Shown: positions 1 through 7,674 of the stretch, piece by piece
Layout: every line of letters begins with the position of its first letter
Numbering within the stretch: position 1 is the first letter of the stretch
Assembly: GCA_947630975.1 (NCBI GenBank)
Contig: CANRJP010000019.1
Coordinates: forward strand, 1 to 34,006
Source of the DNA: an uncultured Clostridia bacterium
GTDB taxonomy: Bacteria; Bacillota; Clostridia; UMGS1883
Length of the DNA: 34,006 bases
Direction: 5' to 3'
Position numbers and translations under genes: made by a program
Notes under the pieces: model-generated
Told to the model about the DNA's origin: nothing
The model's database searches: none
Seen by the model: the letters and a program-made list of their open reading frames with translations, nothing else

Positions 1-18
1 AAAGGAGAGTGATTTCTC

Positions 19-2463
19 ATGATGGAGAACAACAGATACAATTTTACCGAAAAGGCCCAGACCGCCATCTCTCTCGCCCAGTCCGAGGCGGAAAAGATGG
101 GCTCGGGCTACGTGGGCACCGAGCATCTGCTCTGCGGTCTCATTATGGAGGGCAGCGGCCTGACTCAGCAGTTTTTCAAGAAGTGGGGCGTCACTCTTGA
201 GGCGGTGGAACACCGCATCGAGCAGTACGGCTCCACCTACTACAACCAGAGCCGGTTCGCGGGCTTCACGCCCCGAACCAAGCAGTGCCTGCAGCTCAGC
301 GCGGACATAGCCTACAGCTTCCGTTCGAGGCTCATCGGCACCGAGCACATTCTCTTAGCCATAGCCAAGAACAGCGACTGCTCCGCCAACCGTATTCTCC
401 GCTCACTGGGCGTAAACGCCGACAAGCTGTCCCAGATGGAGGAGGACATCGCCCGGGCATATCGGAGCGTCCGCGGTCAGGAGGGCGGCGGAGAAAGCAA
501 GACCCCCACTCTGGACAAGTATGGCCGCGACCTGACCGCCATGGCGCGGGAGGGCAAGTTCGACCCCGTTATCGGACGCGAGGAGGAGATCGCCCGCGTG
601 ACCCAGATACTTTCCCGCCGCACCAAGAACAATCCCGTGCTGCTCGGCGAGCCCGGCGTGGGCAAAACCGCCGTGGTAGAGGGTCTGGCGCAGGAGATAG
701 CCGCTGGCAACGTGCCGGAGCTTCTCCGCGACAAGCGGATAGTGTCCCTCGACATGGGCGGCCTTCTGGCGGGCAGCAAGTACCGGGGCGAATTTGAAGA
801 GCGCTTGGAAAAGGCCATGGACGAGGTCGTAAAGAGCGGCAACGTCATACTCTTCATCGACGAGCTCCACACCATAATCGGCGCGGGAGCCGCCGAAGGC
901 GCCGTGGACGCCGCCAATATACTTAAACCCAATCTGGCCCGTGGAGAAATGCAGATAATCGGCGCCACAACCCTCAACGAGTACCGCAAGTACGTGGAAA
1001 AGGACGCCGCCCTGGAGCGCCGCTTCCAGCCCGTGACCGTGGGCGAGCCATCGCAGGAGGACACCGAAAAGATACTCAGGGGCATCCGTGAGAAATACGA
1101 GGCCCATCACAGCGTAAAAATAACCGACGAGGCCATAAGCGCCGCAGTAAAGCTGAGCAGCCGCTACATCACCGACCGCTTCATGCCCGACAAGGCCATC
1201 GACCTCATCGACGAGGCCTGCAGCCGGGCGCGGCTGGGTTCCCTGACCATGCCCGAGGAGCTGAAGGAGCTGGAGGCCCGTGTTTCTGCCGCCTCGGCGG
1301 AAAAGGACGTGGCCATCAACAATCAGGAATTCGAGCGGGCCGCCGCCCTTCGCGACGCCGAACGGGCGCTGCGGGCCGAGCTGGAGGACAAAAAGGACGA
1401 CTGGAAGCACAGCGGCGACGGAAAGACCCTCTCCATAGGCCGGGCGGAGATAGAGGACATAATCTCCCAGTGGACGGGCATACCCGTTCGCAAGCTGGCC
1501 GAGGAGGAGAGCGAACGGCTCCGCAATCTGGAGGAAGTGCTCCACAGGCGGGTAGTGGGTCAGGACGAGGCCGTGACAGCCGTATCAAAGGCCGTGCGCC
1601 GAGGGCGCGTGGGCCTGAAAGACCCCAAGCGTCCCATAGGCTCCTTCATTTTCCTCGGCCCAACCGGCGTGGGCAAGACCGAGCTGTGCAAGGCTCTGGC
1701 CGAGGCTCTGTTCGGCGACGAAAACGCCATGATAAGGGTCGATATGAGCGAGTACATGGAGAAGCACTCCGTCTCCAAGCTCATCGGTTCGCCTCCGGGG
1801 TACGTGGGCTTTGAGGAGGGCGGCCAGCTCACCGAGCAGATCCGCCGCAAGCCTTACAGCGTGGTGCTCTTTGACGAAATCGAAAAGGCCCACCCCGACG
1901 TGTTCAACATGATGCTGCAAATCTTGGACGACGGCCGTCTCACCGACAGTCAGGGCCGGAAGGTGGACTTCAAGAACACGGTCATAATCATGACAAGCAA
2001 CATCGGCGGCAGAAACATCACCGAGCCCAAGAGCCTGGGATTCAGCACCGGCGAAAAGGCCGAGGATGTAAACAAAGACATAAGAAAGAGCGTCATGGAC
2101 GAGCTGAAAAAGGCTTTCCGTCCCGAGTTCCTGAACCGCGTGGACGACATAATCGTTTTCAACCGTCTCACCGACGAGGACATCAAGCGCATCGCCGCCA
2201 TCCTGCTGGAGGGCTTCAACAAGCGTCTGGCGGCCAACGGCATCACCTGCGAGTTCGAGGACTCCGCCCTCGAACTGCTGGCGAAGGAGGGCTTCGACCC
2301 CGTGTACGGCGCCCGTCCCCTTCGCCGGGCCATTCAGAGCCGGGTGGAGGATCTCTTCGCCGAGGAAATGCTGGACGGCAAGGTTAAGTCCGGCGACCGC
2401 GTCGCCGTGGCCGCCGAGGACGGGAAGATAGTTATCCGTTCCGCACAGACCGTCGGCGCGTAA
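19..2463 (+). CDS. clpC: ATP-dependent Clp protease ATP-binding subunit ClpC
   Basis: 814-aa ORF. N-terminal Clp repeats, two AAA+ modules ([35 protein letters not shown]), UVR-like middle region and a C-terminal ClpB-D2-type domain. SD-like aaaggaga upstream. Confidence 0.97.
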   Translation: MMENNRYNFTEKAQTAISLAQSEAEKMGSGYVGTEHLLCGLIMEGSGLTQQFFKKWGVTLEAVEHRIEQYGSTYYNQSRFAGFTPRTKQCLQLSADIAYSFRSRLIGTEHILLAIAKNSDCSANRILRSLGVNADKLSQMEEDIARAYRSVRGQEGGGESKTPTLDKYGRDLTAMAREGKFDPVIGREEEIARVTQILSRRTKNNPVLLGEPGVGKTAVVEGLAQEIAAGNVPELLRDKRIVSLDMGGLLAGSKYRGEFEERLEKAMDEVVKSGNVILFIDELHTIIGAGAAEGAVDAANILKPNLARGEMQIIGATTLNEYRKYVEKDAALERRFQPVTVGEPSQEDTEKILRGIREKYEAHHSVKITDEAISAAVKLSSRYITDRFMPDKAIDLIDEACSRARLGSLTMPEELKELEARVSAASAEKDVAINNQEFERAAALRDAERALRAELEDKKDDWKHSGDGKTLSIGRAEIEDIISQWTGIPVRKLAEEESERLRNLEEVLHRRVVGQDEAVTAVSKAVRRGRVGLKDPKRPIGSFIFLGPTGVGKTELCKALAEALFGDENAMIRVDMSEYMEKHSVSKLIGSPPGYVGFEEGGQLTEQIRRKPYSVVLFDEIEKAHPDVFNMMLQILDDGRLTDSQGRKVDFKNTVIIMTSNIGGRNITEPKSLGFSTGEKAEDVNKDIRKSVMDELKKAFRPEFLNRVDDIIVFNRLTDEDIKRIAAILLEGFNKRLAANGITCEFEDSALELLAKEGFDPVYGARPLRRAIQSRVEDLFAEEMLDGKVKSGDRVAVAAEDGKIVIRSAQTVGA

Positions 2464-2478
2464 AAAGCTCAATACCAA

Positions 2479-2508
2479 AATGGGGAACCGGCCGGTTCCC
2501 CATTTTTT
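2479..2508 (+). terminator. Intrinsic terminator after clpC
   Basis: Perfect palindrome AATGGGGAACCGGCCGGTTCCCCATT followed by a T-run, 15 nt after the clpC stop. Confidence 0.9.
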
Positions 2509-2617
2509 AAATTATTCTCATTTTAAAAAAATTTTAAAAAAGTTAAAAAAACTTTACCCGTTTACCCCTTCCGAACCGTTATAATTAATAGAAGCACGTG
2601 TTTTGGAGGCGAGATCA

Positions 2618-3190
2618 ATGAAAAGGAAGCCGGTGCTCCCCCCGATAGACCGCCGGCAGCGGAAAAAGGCCGAAGCGATATGCGAGGCCTGCGGAAATAC
2701 GGTGTACAACATAGCCGCGGGCATCCTGAAGGATCGTTTTCTTGCCGACGACGCCGTACAGGAGACCTTTGTCCGTATGTTGGAAAATATCGACAAGGTC
2801 AGCGGAGAGAACATCAACATGACAAAAAATTATCTTGCCGTAATTTGCAGGAGAGTATGCTTTGACATACTGAAAAAGAACGCCGCCGAGGCCGGTCGGG
2901 AGGTCGGCTCGGAGGATACTGCGGACGATTTCGCGGACATTCCGCCGCCCGAGGGAGACATTCTGCCCCTTGACGCCGTTCTCAACGGCGAAATGCGCGA
3001 AAAAATCATCGAGGCCGTCAAGGCTCTGCCGTCCCCTAACCGGGATGCGTTCCTGATGCACTTTGTTTACGGCCACACAGTAGCGGAGACAGCCGCCATC
3101 CTCGGCGTGGGCGCCGAGACCGTGAAGAAGCGTTACGCCCGGGCGAAGGCGCTGCTCCGTAAAAGATTGGAGGCGTATGTGTATGGATGA
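2618..3190 (+). CDS. Sigma-70 family (ECF-like) RNA polymerase sigma factor
   Basis: Region 2 (DDAVQETFVRMLEN) and region 4 helix-turn-helix (HTVAETAAILGVGAETVKKRYARAKALLRKRLE). The ATG at 2618 has SD ggaggc; the tracked ORF start at 2603 is an upstream TTG. Confidence 0.88.
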   Translation: MKRKPVLPPIDRRQRKKAEAICEACGNTVYNIAAGILKDRFLADDAVQETFVRMLENIDKVSGENINMTKNYLAVICRRVCFDILKKNAAEAGREVGSEDTADDFADIPPPEGDILPLDAVLNGEMREKIIEAVKALPSPNRDAFLMHFVYGHTVAETAAILGVGAETVKKRYARAKALLRKRLEAYVYG

Positions 3191-3866
3191 GACAGACAAA
3201 ACAGAGGACATCCGTATGATTTTATTGACGGAAGCGGCAAAAGCCGCCGCCGAGGAGCTGGGGGCGGAGCTAACCGTGCCGGCCGACGCGCCGGGGATGT
3301 CGCCGAGGGCCCGCCGCAGGATACTGCGCACGATAAGACGCGCCCAAAGACGACCCCTGCCCGTAAGGATAATGAGAGCCGCCTGCTTTATGCTGGCCGC
3401 CGTTATCTGCCTCGGGGGGGGGATAGTCATGAGTGTTGAGGCGCTGAGGGAAAAATTTTTTGATTTTACGTTCAACAGTAATGCTCTTGGCTCAAAAGTT
3501 ACATTTAAATTAAATGACGAGCCGCATACATCTTATGCGGGAAAATTTGTTACTTTGAACTACATTCCGAATGATTTTGAATGCGTGAAAAGCAAAGCTA
3601 TGACCTACACCGAAATTTTATACTTTGAAAACAACGATTTATGGTTCTGTTTTTCAATACTTTCCGGAGGTACTACCATACTTGACACAGAGAACGCGAA
3701 ATATGAAGAAACCGAAGTAAACGGCTATGAGGCAATATATCTTGAAAAAGACACCCGCAACTCCCTCACTTGGACTGACGGTGAATTGCCATACAATATT
3801 TACGGCAATATCTCCAAAGATACAATGCTCAAAATCGCGGAAAATATTGCGGTTGCGGAACAATAA
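3177..3866 (+). CDS. Anti-sigma-factor-like single-pass membrane protein (DUF4367-like extracellular domain)
   Basis: Overlaps the 3' end of the sigma-factor gene. Basic cytoplasmic N-terminus, one TM segment (MRAACFMLAAVICLGGGIVMSV), then an extracytoplasmic domain with GYEAIYLEKDTRNSLTWTDGELPYNIYG. Confidence 0.7.
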   Translation: MCMDETDKTEDIRMILLTEAAKAAAEELGAELTVPADAPGMSPRARRRILRTIRRAQRRPLPVRIMRAACFMLAAVICLGGGIVMSVEALREKFFDFTFNSNALGSKVTFKLNDEPHTSYAGKFVTLNYIPNDFECVKSKAMTYTEILYFENNDLWFCFSILSGGTTILDTENAKYEETEVNGYEAIYLEKDTRNSLTWTDGELPYNIYGNISKDTMLKIAENIAVAEQ

Positions 3867-3944
3867 AAAAAATAAATGACACCGCGCTTTTGCGGTATTG
3901 CACAAAGGCCATCGCAAAATTTGTGCATTTTCTACAAAATTGCG

Positions 3945-3982
3945 AAATCGGGCAAAAATTTTAAAAAAATTTGTCCGATTTT
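3945..3982 (+). terminator. Stem-loop terminator after the anti-sigma-like gene
   Basis: AAATCGGGCAAA...TTTGTCCGATTT, a 12-bp stem with one G-U pair, followed by TTT. Confidence 0.65.
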
Positions 3983-4040
3983 GGGAATTTAAAACGTTTT
4001 AATTAATAAGAGCGTACAAAAAAAGAAAGGAAGATTAACT

Positions 4041-5000
4041 TTGAAAAAATTTATTTGCGCCCTGACATCTGCGTCCGTTATTTTGTCCTGCGTGCCGGTT
4101 TTCGCCAGCAGCGGAATTATCACAGCGACAGACGAGGCGGCCGACGCCAAACTCGAACTTGCGAATGAACTTAAAGACCTATTCGTATACGGTGGCGAAA
4201 TGTCAGACGAGGAACTCGCCGCCAAGCTTGCACACACGGACGAGCTTCAAGCTATCATAAGCTGCGGAATTGCCACGGCGACAGACACCGAGACGGACGA
4301 AATGACCGCCGCCAAATTTGCACTTGTAAATAAACTTAAAGACTTTTTTGCAGATGATGACAAAACAGCCGCCCTCACGGCCTCGGCTCTCACCCTCGGC
4401 TCAGGCGCGGCTTTGGCCGCAGAGTATGACGTACGTGAGGAGATCGCGCCGAAGATCGAGGAGTTTTGCCGCCGTTACGACTTTAACGAGGGCGACCTTG
4501 AAAAGACCTTCGGGCTGTATGACTGCTCCCTCTACTCCAGCGGCATAGAGGAGCGGGGAGACGGCACATTCTACGAACAGCCGGCCTTTTATTTTGACGA
4601 CGAGGCGGGCTTTTACGGCGGCTATGAGCTGAACGGTCTCAAGCTTGGCCTTACGGTCAACGGAGCGGCCAGCGCATGGTCGGGAAAGTGCTACGCCTAC
4701 AACGGGCGGACGCTGGTGCCTCTCGACGTGTTCCGAGAGCTGGGGTACAGCGTGGACTGGGACGCGGAAAACTTCGTGGCCACAGTGACTGACGGCGAGA
4801 CCGTGCTGGAAATACTGCCAAATCTGGTGGGTATGCGCAAAAACAGGGACGAGGGCTACTACGTTCCCACGGTGCCCTGCGCCAGAATGATCAACGGTAC
4901 GCTCTATGTGCCCGTGCGGATAGTGGCCGAGGAGCTGGGCGCCAAGGTGGACTACATAGCCGAGACCGCTTCCGTCAGCCTTGTGTATCCTGTAAAATAA
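4041..5000 (+). CDS. Secreted stalk-domain (copper amine oxidase N-terminal-like) protein
   Basis: TTG start with SD aaaggaag, signal peptide (MKKFICALTSASVILSCVPVFA), and a C-terminal stalk domain (YNGRTLVPLDVFRELGYSVDWDAENFVATVTDG...INGTLYVPVRIVAEELGAKVDYIAETASVSL). Confidence 0.82.
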   Translation: MKKFICALTSASVILSCVPVFASSGIITATDEAADAKLELANELKDLFVYGGEMSDEELAAKLAHTDELQAIISCGIATATDTETDEMTAAKFALVNKLKDFFADDDKTAALTASALTLGSGAALAAEYDVREEIAPKIEEFCRRYDFNEGDLEKTFGLYDCSLYSSGIEERGDGTFYEQPAFYFDDEAGFYGGYELNGLKLGLTVNGAASAWSGKCYAYNGRTLVPLDVFRELGYSVDWDAENFVATVTDGETVLEILPNLVGMRKNRDEGYYVPTVPCARMINGTLYVPVRIVAEELGAKVDYIAETASVSLVYPVK

Positions 5001-5111
5001 TCGGAGCACGCCTTGCACATATCAGCCAACGTTATTCTTTTAAATCAGCCGCAAGCCGGTCAACAGCTTCAACAAATTTGACAAAAGGTTTTAGCAGAAA
5101 GGATTTTTTAC

Positions 5112-6047
5112 ATGAAAAAATTAATGGCATTTTTCTCACTCGCAGTAATATGTATGATGTTTTCCGTGACGTCTTACGCCGCGGAAGAGGTGACGGTGAC
5201 AATACCCAATTTTGACATAACCTTAAACGGAGAAAAAATTGACAATGTCAACAGCGAATATCCCCTTATCGTGTATGACGGTATAACGTATATTCCCATG
5301 ACATACAATCTCACTCAATTTATGGGTCTGAAAACAAGATTTGGCGACAGGACGCCCCGGCTTGAGACTCCGAACATGACATTTTTCATCGGCAACAGCG
5401 GTACGCGGACGGACACCCTTGTGCCCGACGTCTCCGACAGCCCCAACAATAAGCCGAGCTACACGGCGTTGATAGCTGATTACGATATTGCCGTCAACGA
5501 GATAAGAGCGGCCCGTTTCCTCGACAACAATGCCGAGGAATATCCCATACTCAATTTCCGCGACATAACGTATTTCCCTCTCACATGGAAGTTTGCGCAT
5601 GAAAGCTTCGGCTGGGATTACTCATTCGACAACGACAGCGGTCTTGTTATCGACAGCCGCGACGCTTTCAGACCGGTGTGGAACGAAGACTATATATGGT
5701 CGTCCTTCCGTGCCTGGCAGACATATTATATATACAACGACGAATGTTATGTCGGCTATCACGCCAACACCTTTAACGGACAGACGGATTTTATCTGGGG
5801 CAAGCGCGGTCAGGAAGAAAAAAGCATAGACCTTATGGACGAGCTGTACTCCTTGAATATACTCGATCTGGATGCCGAGCGGGGCAGAAGCTTACCCTCC
5901 TCAGTCGCGCCGTCACTGGACGGGTCGGTTTTCTCGATACGGTGCGTAGCGTCCGGTGAAGGAGACGGAGATGACTATGTGACTTATGATTTAAAAATAG
6001 ATATGGAAAAAGGCGAAATCATCAGCGCCGAGGAGGTATCGTTTTAA
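5112..6047 (+). CDS. Secreted stalk-domain-like protein
   Basis: Signal peptide (MKKLMAFFSLAVICMMFSVTSYA) and two stalk-like segments (YPLIVYDGITYIPMTYNLTQFMGLKTRF; YPILNFRDITYFPLTWKFAHESFGWDYSFDNDSGLVIDS). Confidence 0.75.
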   Translation: MKKLMAFFSLAVICMMFSVTSYAAEEVTVTIPNFDITLNGEKIDNVNSEYPLIVYDGITYIPMTYNLTQFMGLKTRFGDRTPRLETPNMTFFIGNSGTRTDTLVPDVSDSPNNKPSYTALIADYDIAVNEIRAARFLDNNAEEYPILNFRDITYFPLTWKFAHESFGWDYSFDNDSGLVIDSRDAFRPVWNEDYIWSSFRAWQTYYIYNDECYVGYHANTFNGQTDFIWGKRGQEEKSIDLMDELYSLNILDLDAERGRSLPSSVAPSLDGSVFSIRCVASGEGDGDDYVTYDLKIDMEKGEIISAEEVSF

Positions 6048-6471
6048 TACTAATCCCAATTAAAAAAGCGTCTAATAAAGCCTTCTCCTTTGAGGGGACA
6101 GTCATAGTCTGGTGGTGAACCGCATTAAGTTAACAATGACAAGGACAAAGCCTTCTCCTTGAGGAGAAGGTGGCACGAAGTGCCGGATGAGGTGTAGCCG
6201 CCGTAGGCGGCGTTAGTTTTACCGAGTGTGTTTTACAACGGACGCTTCGCGTCCTACACCTCATCAGTCGGCTTCGCCGACAGCTTACGGGGCCCCACAA
6301 ACAACGAAGTTGTTTGTGGGGAGAGGAGGAGCAGCGTAATGAGTCCCGTTCCGGTTTGAAAAAACGGAACGGACGATATGGAGCTTGCGACGACGATGGG
6401 GAAGCCTTTTTTATCTGTCATTGTTACCATAATTAACTTGCATATTTATTTTTAACCTGGGATTAGTATTA
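6045..6471. repeat. MITE-like, hairpin-rich composite repeat with terminal inverted repeats
   Basis: Perfect 14-bp TIR: TAATACTAATCCCA (6045-6058) and TGGGATTAGTATTA (6458-6471), extending to 21/23 bp. Second, nested inverted repeat: TAACAATGACA (6131-6141) and TGTCATTGTTA (6416-6426). At least seven internal hairpins. No ORF of 60 aa or more in the tracked set. Confidence 0.75.
6293..6412 (+). ncRNA. Candidate structured RNA/repeat module, copy A
   Basis: CCCCACAAACAAC-GAA-GTTGTTTGTGGGG hairpin, GGAG..CAGC linker, second hairpin CCGTTCC(G)GTTT-GAAA-AAACGGAACGG, then CGATATGGAGCTTGCGACGACG and a T6 tract. Same architecture as 20548-20674. Confidence 0.5.
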
Positions 6472-7674
6472 TACCAGCCCGCACAGGTCGGGGAAGATTT
6501 CAAGGCTGCGCTTGAGTATGCCGTGCATATGGGCAATAGCCACGCCGTAGTTGGTAATGGGCACGTTTTGATCCACGGCGCACTTCATACGGTATTTGAC
6601 CTCCCGCTCGGTGAGCATACAGCCGCCGCAGTGTATCACAAGGGCGTAGGAGCTGAGATCCTCGGGGAACTCACGGCCGGAGGTGAAGCGCAGATCAAGC
6701 TCCTTGCCCGTGTGTTCACGGAGCCAGCGGGGAATTTTTACCGTGCCGATGTCGTCGCACTGGCGGTGATGGCTGCACCCCTCGGAGATCAGCACCCTGT
6801 CCCCGTCCTTCAGGCAGTCCATGGCGGCGGCTCCCCGGACGGCGGTGTCCAGAAGTCCCTTGTACCGGGCCATCAGGATGGAAAAGGAGGTCAGCTTTAT
6901 GCTGTCCGGCGTCTGGGCGGCGGCAAGGGCAAAGGCCTGGCTGTCGGTTATGACCAGAGCCGGTTTTTTCGCCAGCGAGCCCAGGACGTTTTTGTACTCG
7001 GTCTCGCGCACGACCACGGCGGCGGCTCCGGCCTCCAGCACGTCCCTTATGGTCTGCTGCTGGGGCAGGATAAGCCGTCCCTTGGGGGCGGCGGAATCTA
7101 TGGGCGTTATCAGCACCACAACATCGTCGCGGCTGATGAGGTCGCCCACTATGCGCAGCTTTTCCCCGTCCGTCCTGACCATCACCGACAGTCTTTCCTT
7201 AAGCTCATGTATGCCCTGACCGGTGAGGGCGCTGACGGCCATAACATTACTGCCCACCACAGCCGTGGGGCCGAGGTCGCTCTTGTTTACGGCGATGATG
7301 TAGGGCACGTCCTTTTTTTTGAAAGCGTCTATAAGTTCACGGTCGGTGTCGGCGAGGCCCTCGGCCGCGTCGACTGTCAAAACGGCGATGTCGACCTTGT
7401 TGAGGACCTGCACCGCCTTTTTCACCCGTAGGCGGCCAAGTTCGCCCTCGTCGTCTATGCCGGGTGTGTCAACTATCATCACCGGGCCAAGGGGCAAAAG
7501 CTCCATGGCCTTATACACGGGGTCGGTGGTGGTGCCCTTTATGTCGGACACCACGGCCAGCTCCTGACCGGTGACGGCGTTGACAAGGCTGGACTTGCCG
7601 GCGTTGCGGCGTCCGAAAAAGCCTATGTGTATTCTCTCGGCTGATGGCGTATCGTTAAGTCCCATCTGTATCAT
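6469..7674 (-). CDS. hydF: [FeFe] hydrogenase H-cluster maturation GTPase HydF
   Basis: GTPase motifs (GRRNAGKSSLVNAVTGQ, DTPGIDD, NKSD) and the HydF C-terminal metal-binding region (EGCSHHRQCDDIGTVKIPRW...VIHCGGCMLTERE, NYGVAIAHMHGIL). Confidence 0.95.
   Translation of the reverse strand: MIQMGLNDTPSAERIHIGFFGRRNAGKSSLVNAVTGQELAVVSDIKGTTTDPVYKAMELLPLGPVMIVDTPGIDDEGELGRLRVKKAVQVLNKVDIAVLTVDAAEGLADTDRELIDAFKKKDVPYIIAVNKSDLGPTAVVGSNVMAVSALTGQGIHELKERLSVMVRTDGEKLRIVGDLISRDDVVVLITPIDSAAPKGRLILPQQQTIRDVLEAGAAAVVVRETEYKNVLGSLAKKPALVITDSQAFALAAAQTPDSIKLTSFSILMARYKGLLDTAVRGAAAMDCLKDGDRVLISEGCSHHRQCDDIGTVKIPRWLREHTGKELDLRFTSGREFPEDLSSYALVIHCGGCMLTEREVKYRMKCAVDQNVPITNYGVAIAHMHGILKRSLEIFPDLCGLV

Noticed and set aside
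403-1545. 380-aa antisense ORF over clpC (and similar ones over rnfC, hydF and SipL-like genes)
   Set aside because: Same codon-bias artefact; no family motifs, no plausible SD or promoter seen.
2554-2585. Promoter upstream of the sigma factor (TATAAT at 2580-2585)
   Set aside because: No -35 at suitable spacing could be identified; it may be autoregulated by the ECF factor, but this is not supportable from sequence alone.
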